From positions 1 to 7,739 of the forward strand of contig JACMLI010000189.1 of assembly GCA_014379705.1 (NCBI GenBank): a stretch of DNA of 7,739 bases, written 5' to 3'. The notes under the pieces are model-generated. The model was not told the DNA's origin, searched no databases, and saw only the letters and a list, made by a program, of their open reading frames with translations. Each line of letters begins with the position of its first letter. Within the stretch, counting starts at the first letter, position 1. This stretch comes from Gemmatimonadaceae bacterium (lineage in GTDB: Bacteria; Gemmatimonadota; Gemmatimonadetes; Gemmatimonadales; Gemmatimonadaceae). The translations under genes were made by a program, and so were the position numbers. Shown here in pieces: positions 1 through 5,947 of the stretch.

Positions 1-1219
1 ACGACTCGCCCGGCGACTCCTCCGTGCCGGCAAGCATCGACCCCATCATCACACTCGAGGCGCCCGCCGCCAGGGCCTTCACGATGTCGCCAGAGTACTT
101 GATGCCACCATCGGCGATCACCGGCACCCCATTGGCGCCGTCCACGGCCTCCATCACCGCGGTGAGCTGCGGCACGCCAACGCCTGTGACGACGCGCGTG
201 GTGCAGATCGAGCCCGGGCCGACACCGACCTTCACCGCGTCCACGCCCCGCTCGACGAGCGCGGCCGCGCCACTCTTCGTCGCCACGTTGCCGGCGACCA
301 GCTGCACGTTCGGGAACGCCTCGCGCACCGTCGCCGTCGCCTCGAGCACGCCGTCGGAATGGCCGTGCGCGGTGTCGATGATCAGCACGTCGACGCCGGC
401 ATCCACGAGGGCGCGCGCACGGTCGAGGTAGTCGCCACCGGCGCCTAACGCGGCAGCACAGCGGAGGCGCCCGTGCTCGTCCTTGTTGGCCCCCGGGTAC
501 TGCTTGCGCTTGTGGATGTCCTTGACGGTGATGAGCCCCTTGAGGTGGTAGGCGTCATCCACCACCGGCAACTTCTCGATGCGGTGCTTCGCGAGGATGC
601 GCTCGGCATCGTCCAGCGTGGTGCCAACCGGCGCGGTCACGAGCGCCTGCGACGTCATCACCTCGCGGATCGGCTGCTGCAGGTTGCGCTCGAACTGCAG
701 GTCGCGGTTGGTGATGATGCCGACGAGCCGGCCGGTGCCGTCCACGATCGGCACGCCGGAGATCTTGAACCGGCTCATCAGGGCCACCGCCTCGCGGAGC
801 AGCGCGTCCGGCGAGAGCGTGATCGGGTTCAGGATCATCCCGCTCTCCGATCGCTTCACCCGGTCGACCTCGGCCGCCTGGCGGTCGATCGACATGTTCT
901 TGTGCACCACGCCCATGCCCCCGGCGCGCGCCATCGCGATGGCCATCTCCGACTCGGTCACGGTGTCCATCGCCGCCGAGACGAGGGGAACGTTGAGCTG
1001 GATGCCGCGGGTGAACCACGTCGTCGTGCTCACCTCGCGCGGATGCGTGAGCGAGTGCCGCGGAACGAGCAGCACATCGTCGAACGTGAGCGCAGGTTCG
1101 CTGCGAATCCGGGCCTCCGAAGAGGCGGGCGGGGTGCCGTTGGCACCCATGCGCGACGGCCCGCGATCCGTGGTGGTCGGATGCGCGGGCCGTTCGGGAG
1201 ATCGAGTCGGTGTCGCCAT
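1..1219 (-). CDS. guaB: Inosine-5'-monophosphate dehydrogenase, GuaB (C-terminus cut by left window edge)
   Basis: Oxidises IMP to XMP with NAD+, the committed step of GMP synthesis in the cytoplasm. The minus-strand frame is open for 406 residues and leaves the window without a stop. Visible landmarks are LTFDDVLL at residues 44-51, PLVSAAMDTVTE at 78-89, a tandem CBS (Bateman) regulatory module at roughly 131-245 inserted in the barrel, the catalytic loop GPGSICTTR with nucleophile Cys339, the IMP phosphate-binding part IADGGIKYSGD, and GTEESPGE near the edge. The mobile flap with the catalytic Arg lies beyond the window. The ATG at 1219 gives an N-terminal extension about 35 residues longer than usual. 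The only later Met before the conserved core is residue 24 (ATG at 1150). Neither has a clear ribosome binding site. The gene lies 30 nt after the DUF1232 gene and is probably cotranscribed with it. Family assignment is near certain; the start is not. Confidence 0.97.
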   Translation of the reverse strand, partial: MATPTRSPERPAHPTTTDRGPSRMGANGTPPASSEARIRSEPALTFDDVLLVPRHSLTHPREVSTTTWFTRGIQLNVPLVSAAMDTVTESEMAIAMARAGGMGVVHKNMSIDRQAAEVDRVKRSESGMILNPITLSPDALLREAVALMSRFKISGVPIVDGTGRLVGIITNRDLQFERNLQQPIREVMTSQALVTAPVGTTLDDAERILAKHRIEKLPVVDDAYHLKGLITVKDIHKRKQYPGANKDEHGRLRCAAALGAGGDYLDRARALVDAGVDVLIIDTAHGHSDGVLEATATVREAFPNVQLVAGNVATKSGAAALVERGVDAVKVGVGPGSICTTRVVTGVGVPQLTAVMEAVDGANGVPVIADGGIKYSGDIVKALAAGASSVMMGSMLAGTEESPGES

Positions 1220-1249
1220 GGCGAAAGCTAGGCGGGTCGCAGGACGACC

Positions 1250-1669
1250 TCAAGCACCCCGCAGCACGCGGCGGAGTCGACGACGACGCCCCGGGGTGGC
1301 GAACAACGATGCGAAGTAGATGAGCTTGCGCAGGGCCCCCGGATCGAGTTCGCCCGCGGGGCCCTTCCAGTGCGACGCGATCACCTCGCGCGCCGCGCGA
1401 TCGAACAACCGTGAGACCGCGGTGATCACCAGCACAAGGTCATCCACCTGCCCGAGCAGCGGGATCATGTCGGGAATCAGGTCGAGCGGCGACACCACGT
1501 AGAGCACCGATGCCACCACGAGCAGACGGTCGAACAGCGACACGCGTGCGTCCGACAGCATCCCGAGCAGCAGTCGCGCATAGTGCGGCGCGCGCTTGAT
1601 CAGGGTGACGATTCCCAGCACCCGCGGCGGGGTGAGTTGGGCCGGGACGGTAGTGATGGTCTCGGACAT
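1250..1669 (-). CDS. DUF1232 (YkvA family) small membrane-associated protein
   Basis: A 139-residue protein of the DUF1232/YkvA family, whose biochemical role is not established. The family signature is at residues 57-85: YVVSPLDLIPDMIPLLG followed by QVDDLVLVITAV. It has a hydrophobic stretch before it (about 47-60) and a second one over the signature, so membrane association by a hairpin is likely. The C-terminus is strongly basic (GRRRRLRRVLRG, 127-138), which suggests contact with phospholipid or nucleic acid; that is inference. The start is well supported by a perfect AGGAGG ending 4 nt before the ATG. The gene sits 22 nt after the DUF2281-like gene and 30 nt before guaB, so the three read as one operon. 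Nothing in the sequence links it directly to purine synthesis. Confidence 0.88.
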   Translation of the reverse strand: MSETITTVPAQLTPPRVLGIVTLIKRAPHYARLLLGMLSDARVSLFDRLLVVASVLYVVSPLDLIPDMIPLLGQVDDLVLVITAVSRLFDRAAREVIASHWKGPAGELDPGALRKLIYFASLFATPGRRRRLRRVLRGA

Positions 1670-1673
1670 GGAG

Positions 1674-1679
1674 CCTCCT
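1674..1679 (-). promoter_or_regulatory. Shine-Dalgarno sequence of the DUF1232 gene
   Basis: On the minus strand the sequence reads AGGAGG, then CTCC, then ATG. This is the only canonical full-length ribosome binding site I see in the window. It fixes the DUF1232 start, and it lies inside the 22-nt gap after the upstream stop codon. Confidence 0.75.
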
Positions 1680-1691
1680 GCTGGAAAGCGA

Positions 1692-2096
1692 CTACCCTTG
1701 TGCGCCCGTCGGTGGTGGCGGCGCGTTGGGGTCCACGGGCGGGGAGGTCGTGGCCGGCGTTTCCGACGTCGTGGGCTTGGCGGCAGAGCTCACCCCGGTC
1801 ACGATGTCACTGGCCACGGATTTCCCCGCCGCGGCAACGCCACTCAATACACCAGCCGCCCGGTTGAGGAGCCCCAAGGTCTCGGAAATGGCAGTCGCCG
1901 AGACCTTGCCGGCCCGCAACGTGTCCTCCACGCCATCGGTGAAGCGCGTGAAGATGTTCGCCGTCGACACGGGCTCCTTGGCGCCGTACTTCGAGGTGAC
2001 GAACTCGACATAGTCGAGCACCTGGTATGCGCGCTCGTCGCTGAGGGTGTCGAGCTGGCGCAGGAGCCGCTCGCGGAGATGTGGGGACAGGGCCAT
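1692..2096 (-). CDS. Hypothetical protein with DUF2281-like N-terminus and Pro/Ala-rich tail
   Basis: A 134-residue protein. Residues 7-37 (RERLLRQLDTLSDERAYQVL then DYVEFVTSKY) resemble the short helical DUF2281 module found in many small antitoxin-like proteins, where the LLxxLxxLxxExxxxVLDYVEF pattern forms two helices. The middle (about 43-106) is Ala/Ser/Gly-rich and helical in character. The last 28 residues are low complexity with many Pro and Thr, ending in PPPPTGAQG, and are probably disordered. I see no signal peptide and no partner toxin; the next gene downstream is a DUF1232 protein. The ATG at 2096 gives the best fit to the helical module, but no good ribosome binding site precedes it. 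It is the first gene of the cluster leading to guaB. The DUF2281 resemblance is by eye and its function is unknown. Confidence 0.72.
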   Translation of the reverse strand: MALSPHLRERLLRQLDTLSDERAYQVLDYVEFVTSKYGAKEPVSTANIFTRFTDGVEDTLRAGKVSATAISETLGLLNRAAGVLSGVAAAGKSVASDIVTGVSSAAKPTTSETPATTSPPVDPNAPPPPTGAQG

Positions 2097-2173
2097 GTGG
2101 ACGCTGGGGTTCGGTGGACTCGGAGGACAACTCCCCGGACCCTCAACTTACCCCACGCAGGGCCCCGCGGGTT

Positions 2174-3151
2174 TCACCCCTGCCAGCGCGCCCGGCGCCC
2201 GCGCACGTCGATGTGCGCGTAGGGAGACCCACCACGATACGTTCCGAGCCCACCCACGAGGTCGGGGTGGTTCCGCTCGACCGTCTCGACGGCCCGGGCG
2301 ATGATCGCGATGTCGATGCCCGTCACGCGCCCATCGCCGTTCGCGTCCACCGCAACGTCAGCGGCATCACCGTATTGATGGCGGCTGTCTCCCGCGGCAC
2401 GCGGAACGCGTCGGTTGTGCAGCGGCGTGCGAAATCCGGAGTGCACATCGACGTCCATCGACCCCCGCCCGCGCGCGCGCGACACTTCCTCGAACACGAG
2501 TTCGAGCTTGTCCAGGAGCCGCGGTTCCATCGCGACGTACTTGGGCCACGTGGTCTGGTCGTCGTGCGTGAGGAAGTCCTCGAGCGTGAGGTGCGCCGAC
2601 ACGGAGAGCGTGAGGTCGGTCGCGCGCACCTCGAGGAATCCCAGTGGCGCCTCGCCGAACTCGCCGCGTCGTTCGCCCCGATAAAATCCGATGCGGTATC
2701 CGTTGATCGCGATGCCACGCTTGGCGGTCATCGGGGTGAGCACGCCCACGGTGATGCTGTCGACCACGCGTCGCTCGGTGCCGCTGAGGATGGCCAGGTT
2801 GTAGAAACCGGGCACCGACGGCGCGAAGATCGGCCCGTCGAGCGGTCGCGGCGCATCCAGCGCGGCCAGACTGCCAACGGGGACCCAGTCGTACTGGAGT
2901 TCACCTGGCGGCGCGCTCAGCTCGAGCGGAATGGTCAGCCGGGCCGATGGCAAGGTGGTGACCATGCGGACGGCGCGGCTGCGGCCGTTCGCGCTGGATC
3001 CGGGCCGGGCATGTGAGAGCAGTGGCGCACGCTCTTTCGCGCCGCGCGGCGGACCGAAGGACGCATCGGCGCGCGAAAGCACGCTCAGCGAAGCGACGGC
3101 GAGAATGCCGAAGAAGATGGCCGGGCCGAGGCGCGAACGACTGCGCGTCAC
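2174..3151 (-). CDS. Secreted M15-type (D-Ala-D-Ala carboxypeptidase-like) zinc peptidase, paralog with one calcium loop
   Basis: A 325-residue exported protein of the Peptidase M15/Hedgehog-DD-peptidase type, expected to cut peptidoglycan stem peptides in the periplasm. A GTG start at 3151, 3 nt after an AGGAG, gives a signal peptide: basic MTRSRSR, a hydrophobic core at 9-25, and likely cleavage after ADA (28-30). Residues about 65-140 form a beta-rich, Ig-like region of unknown function. The catalytic region covers about 150-325. It contains EDFLTHDDQ (191-199) and WPKYV, SGFRTP (238-243), SRHQYGDAAD (256-265) giving predicted zinc ligands His258 and Asp265, and AHIDVRG with His313 as third ligand. 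Residues 269-280 (DANGDGRVTGID) match a calcium-binding loop. It lies 6 nt downstream of its paralog, so the two are surely cotranscribed. The exact peptide substrate cannot be read from the sequence. Confidence 0.88.
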   Translation of the reverse strand: MTRSRSRLGPAIFFGILAVASLSVLSRADASFGPPRGAKERAPLLSHARPGSSANGRSRAVRMVTTLPSARLTIPLELSAPPGELQYDWVPVGSLAALDAPRPLDGPIFAPSVPGFYNLAILSGTERRVVDSITVGVLTPMTAKRGIAINGYRIGFYRGERRGEFGEAPLGFLEVRATDLTLSVSAHLTLEDFLTHDDQTTWPKYVAMEPRLLDKLELVFEEVSRARGRGSMDVDVHSGFRTPLHNRRVPRAAGDSRHQYGDAADVAVDANGDGRVTGIDIAIIARAVETVERNHPDLVGGLGTYRGGSPYAHIDVRGRRARWQG

Positions 3152-3157
3152 CCGCTC

Positions 3158-4051
3158 CTATACTCCCCAGCGGGCACGTGTCCCGCGAACGTCGACGTGA
3201 ACGAACGGACCATGGCTGCGCGTGCTCTTGTACAAGCCGGCGCCGCCCGCCAGCTCCGGGTGCGCCGCTTCGACGCGCTCGACCGCGTCGAGGATCACGC
3301 GCGTGTCGCGCAGGTCCACTCGCCCGTCGCCATTCAGGTCGTCCATGCGACCGTTGCCGTCATTGTCGACGAAGATGTCGGCCGCGTCGCCGTACTGGTG
3401 GCGGCTGTCCTTCGCGCGGCCACCCCGACGCACGCCCTTCGCGTTGTACTGCGGCGTGCGGAAGCCCGACATCACGCTGACCTTGCTCACCGCAAGTCCG
3501 CGCGATTCGAGGTCGGTGATGATGAGCTCGAGCTTGTCGACCAACGCCTCGCGCAACACGAGGTACTTGGGCCACACCTGCTGCTGGTCGTGCGTGAGAA
3601 AATCGCGCAGCATGAAGTGCTGCGAGACGCGCGTGTGCTGGTTGTCCGGCGTGACTTCGATGAATCCCTCGGGCACCGTACCGCGCCCGGAGCGCTCCGC
3701 CGGCCATCGGCCCATGCGATACGCACCCACGCGCCCGGCTTCCTTGGACCGGAAGGGCAGCATGGTGATGAGCGAAAACGAGGTCCCCGCGGCAGAGGCC
3801 GTGTAGACCCCCGGGCGATGGGCCGCGCTATCGCCGAACATCTGCTGGAGAATGCGGATCGGTCCCCCGCGGGCTGCGGAGACGAGGCGGGCGAGCAACT
3901 TTCCGCTCTTGCCCGTCAGCGAATCCTGCACCTGCGCCGAGTCGCCCCGGATCATGGGTTCACTCTCATGGACCGCCTGTGCACGTGCGGCAGCCGGAGC
4001 CACGATCAACGTGGCTGCGAGCAGGGCGATCTGACGAGAGTGACGGACCAT
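3158..4051 (-). CDS. Secreted M15-type (D-Ala-D-Ala carboxypeptidase-like) zinc peptidase, paralog with two calcium loops
   Basis: A 297-residue exported M15-type metallopeptidase and the upstream partner of the tandem pair. The signal peptide is clear: MVRHSRQ, hydrophobic core LALLAATLIVAPAA-like at 8-21, cleavage near AARAQA (21-26). A poorly conserved segment (27-125) contains a PGVY...MLPF beta region that is similar in layout to the neighbour. The catalytic region has RDFLTHDQQ (149-157), WPKYL, SGFRTP (195-200), SRHQYGDAAD (216-225) with predicted zinc ligands His218 and Asp225, and FVHVDVRG with His285. Between them lie two overlapping calcium-type loops, residues 229-240 and 238-249 (DLNGDGRVDLRD), followed by a helix. 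All expected catalytic residues are present, so it should be active. No strong ribosome binding site precedes the ATG. It is probably transcribed from the divergent intergenic region. Family confidence is high; substrate is inferred. Confidence 0.88.
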   Translation of the reverse strand: MVRHSRQIALLAATLIVAPAAARAQAVHESEPMIRGDSAQVQDSLTGKSGKLLARLVSAARGGPIRILQQMFGDSAAHRPGVYTASAAGTSFSLITMLPFRSKEAGRVGAYRMGRWPAERSGRGTVPEGFIEVTPDNQHTRVSQHFMLRDFLTHDQQQVWPKYLVLREALVDKLELIITDLESRGLAVSKVSVMSGFRTPQYNAKGVRRGGRAKDSRHQYGDAADIFVDNDGNGRMDDLNGDGRVDLRDTRVILDAVERVEAAHPELAGGAGLYKSTRSHGPFVHVDVRGTRARWGV

Positions 4052-4141
4052 GACTCTGGGGACGAGGGTGAACGGCCGATAAGGGAGCGTTTCGAAGGAC
4101 GGACTACGTTCGACGACGCCCCGGCATTCAAGACGTCACTG

Positions 4142-4192
4142 GGGGCCTCGTCAGGTGACGGAACACCTGCTCTTCCGGTGATCCGAGGCTCC
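4142..4192. repeat. Nested inverted repeat (9-bp outer, 6-bp inner stem)
   Basis: The inner stem is CAGGTG (4152-4157) and CACCTG (4164-4169) around a 6-nt loop. The outer stem is GGGGCCTCG (4142-4150) with CGAGGCTCC (4184-4192), pairing throughout with one G-U if transcribed on the plus strand. On the minus strand the outer core of six pairs still holds. No U-run follows on either side, so it is not a standard terminator. It sits 90-140 nt upstream of the M15 start and may be an operator or leader structure. Confidence 0.5.
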
Positions 4193-4211
4193 GGGGAACG
4201 AGTAACCTACC

Positions 4212-4244
4212 CCTTGGGAGGCATTGTGCCACCCTCCCATAAGG
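4212..4244. repeat. Inverted repeat CCTTGGGAGG / CCTCCC-at-AAGG
   Basis: Left arm 4212-4221 pairs with 4233-4238 plus 4241-4244, with a two-base bulge (AT) and an 11-nt loop. The loop itself can form a competing small stem (GGCA/TGCC). There is no poly-T tail. It may be a protein-binding site or a weak RNA hairpin; its role is unknown. Confidence 0.45.
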
Positions 4245-4355
4245 AAGGTTTGGAGCTCCTTTGACCGCATGGACAGCTCTTTGGTTGCATCGGCCGGAAT
4301 GCTGGGAACTCATTTGAGCACCGGGCGCGAGGGTGAGCGACAAGTCAGCTCGCTC

Positions 4356-4364
4356 TGCTACATT
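4356..4364 (+). promoter_or_regulatory. Candidate extended -10 promoter for gpmI
   Basis: The sequence TGCTACATT is a TG-n extended -10 box (TACATT at 4359-4364). The best -35 is poor: GCGACA at 4337-4342, 16 nt upstream. Transcription would start near 4371 and leave a leader of about 32 nt before the gpmI ATG. The call rests on one box only. Confidence 0.35.
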
Positions 4365-4402
4365 CCCGCTTCCCCGACCCTCCCGCAGACAGCCCCAAGA
4401 AC

Positions 4403-5947
4403 ATGCCCGGTTCGACGCGCCCTGTGGTCCTGGTGGTCCTCGATGGCTTCGGCTATCGCGAGGCGGCGGAAGGCAATGCCGTTCGCATGGCCCGCATGCC
4501 GACCTGGGAGCGCCTATGGTCGAGCGCGCCACGCACCCTGCTCGAGGCCTCTGGCCGGGCCGTCGGACTGCCGGCCGGGCAGATGGGGAACAGCGAAGTC
4601 GGCCACCTGAACCTCGGCGCGGGACGCGTGGTCAGGCAGGATCTCGTCCGCATCGACGAATCCATCGAAGACCGCACCTTCTTCACCAAGACGGCCTTCG
4701 TCGACGCCTGCCAGCGCGTGAAGGCAAACGGCGGCACCCTGCACCTGATGGGCCTGCTCGGTGACGGGGGCGTCCACGCCATGGACAAGCACCTCTTCGC
4801 ACTGATCGACCTCGTCCATGCGCAGGGCGTGCCGCGCATCGCCCTCCACGCGCTCATCGATGGTCGCGATACGTTGCCCACCAACGGGCTGAGCTACCTG
4901 CGAGAGACCCTGGTCTACGCGAACGGCCGAGTGGTCCTCGCGTCCCTGGGCGGGCGCTATTTCGGGATGGATCGCGACAAGCGCTGGGAGCGCGTCCAGA
5001 GGTGGTACGACGTCTCCGTTCGCGGCATTGGCCCGACGACCGAAGACCCGTTGGCCGCCATCGAGGCGTCGTACCACGCGGGCGTGACCGACGAGTTCAT
5101 TCCGCCGATGGTCGTCACGCGTGGTGGCGTCGCGCTCGCTCCGATGCGTGACGGCGATGCGGTCATCACGTTCAACTATCGTTCGGATCGAATGCGCCAG
5201 ATTGTGCGGTCGCTCATGGACCCCGGCTTCGATGGGTTCGACGTCAGCGATCGCCCGCGGCTCACGCTGGCCACGATGACCTCGTACGACGAGACCTTCT
5301 CGTACCCGGTCGCTTTTCCTCCGTCCTCGATGGCGCGCATCGTCGCCGAGGTGGTGTCCGAACGGGGGATGACGATGTTTCGCACCGCGGAAACCGAGAA
5401 GTACCCGCACGTGACTTACTTCTTCAACGGTGGGTTCGAAGTGCCGTTCGCCGGGGAAGTGCGCAACCTGGTGCCGAGCCCGAAGGTCGCGACTTACGAC
5501 CTGCAGCCCGAGATGTCGGCGGCAGGTGTCACCGACGTCCTCTGCTCGGCGATCGCGAGCCGCGCCTACGACTTCACGCTGTGCAACTACGCCAATGCCG
5601 ACATGGTAGGGCACACGGGGTCGATTCCGGCGGTGCTGCGCGCGTTGGAATGCGTGGACGAGTGCCTCTCGCGTGTCGTCAAGTCAGCGCAGGCCGCTGG
5701 CGCGCGGCTTCTCGTCACGGCCGATCATGGCAACTGTGAGATGATGATCGATCCCGGGACCGGTGGACCACACACGGCGCACACGACGAACCCAGTCCCG
5801 TTCGTCGTGCTCGACCCCGATGGCGACCGCGGGTTGCGCGCCGGGGGGGCGCTGTGCGACGTGGGCCCGACAATCCTGTCGATGCTCGGCATCGACCAAC
5901 CCATTGAAATGACCGGGCGCGACCTTCGGGCCGGCGTCCTGACGTGA
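4403..5947 (+). CDS. gpmI: 2,3-bisphosphoglycerate-independent phosphoglycerate mutase (iPGM)
   Basis: Interconverts 3-phosphoglycerate and 2-phosphoglycerate in glycolysis and gluconeogenesis, through a phosphoserine intermediate and two Mn2+ ions, in the cytoplasm. The 514 residues match the normal length of the family (about 510). VVLVVLDGFG (8-17) provides the metal ligand Asp14. MGNSEVGHLNLGAGR (61-75) contains the nucleophile Ser64. LIDGRD (151-156) and FNYRSDRMRQI (257-267) belong to the substrate-binding mutase domain. NADMVGHTG (398-406) supplies Asp400 and His404, VTADHGNCE (438-446) supplies Asp441 and His442, and HTAHTTNPVPF supplies His460. All expected metal ligands are present. 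No clear ribosome binding site precedes the ATG at 4403. The stop overlaps the GTG of the next gene, which suggests translational coupling. Confidence 0.97.
   Translation: MPGSTRPVVLVVLDGFGYREAAEGNAVRMARMPTWERLWSSAPRTLLEASGRAVGLPAGQMGNSEVGHLNLGAGRVVRQDLVRIDESIEDRTFFTKTAFVDACQRVKANGGTLHLMGLLGDGGVHAMDKHLFALIDLVHAQGVPRIALHALIDGRDTLPTNGLSYLRETLVYANGRVVLASLGGRYFGMDRDKRWERVQRWYDVSVRGIGPTTEDPLAAIEASYHAGVTDEFIPPMVVTRGGVALAPMRDGDAVITFNYRSDRMRQIVRSLMDPGFDGFDVSDRPRLTLATMTSYDETFSYPVAFPPSSMARIVAEVVSERGMTMFRTAETEKYPHVTYFFNGGFEVPFAGEVRNLVPSPKVATYDLQPEMSAAGVTDVLCSAIASRAYDFTLCNYANADMVGHTGSIPAVLRALECVDECLSRVVKSAQAAGARLLVTADHGNCEMMIDPGTGGPHTAHTTNPVPFVVLDPDGDRGLRAGGALCDVGPTILSMLGIDQPIEMTGRDLRAGVLT

Larger units (their letters stand above)
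4052..4402. other. Divergent intergenic region with inverted repeats
   Basis: This 351-bp non-coding gap separates the minus-strand M15 peptidase pair from the plus-strand gpmI group, so it should hold promoters for both. It is visibly lower in GC around 4210-4320 than the flanking genes. It contains several inverted repeats (listed separately) and TCGAA/TTCGA half-sites at 4092-4096 and 4109-4113, 12 nt apart. On the minus strand a TTGAAT (4126-4131) could be a -35 for the peptidase pair, but no convincing -10 follows. Short open frames inside it lack coding character. Confidence 0.6.

Noticed and set aside
555..1253. Minus-strand 232-codon frame overlapping guaB
   Set aside because: It is a frame-shifted reading of guaB. 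The frame beginning at 1219 contains LTFDDVLL, CBS domains and the catalytic Cys.
2097..2173. Terminator or promoter between the M15 pair and the DUF2281-like gene
   Set aside because: Only a 4-bp stem and a loose TAAGTT box are visible. Neither has a convincing partner, so I cannot say if the two groups are separate transcripts.
2081..3016. Plus-strand open frame of 311 codons opposite the one-loop M15 peptidase
   Set aside because: It shows no domain or signal, and covers a verified minus-strand gene.
4218..4232. Possible sigma-54 promoter on the minus strand (TGGCAC)
   Set aside because: The -24 half matches, but the -12 position reads CTCCC rather than TTGC at the required spacing.
3197..4264. 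Long plus-strand open frame (355 codons) opposite the two-loop M15 peptidase
   Set aside because: It has no recognisable domain, is rich in Arg/Ala/His as expected from reading GC-rich codons on the wrong strand, and runs through the intergenic region. The minus-strand frame has a signal peptide and all M15 motifs.
4269..4402. Small ORF beginning at ATG 4269 after an AAGGAAGG
   Set aside because: It runs on into gpmI out of frame with no coding character. The purine run is too far upstream of the ATG to be a normal ribosome binding site.
4514..5614. Minus-strand open frame of 366 codons opposite gpmI
   Set aside because: It lies entirely within the gpmI gene, whose motifs are complete. Its composition is that of an antisense shadow.
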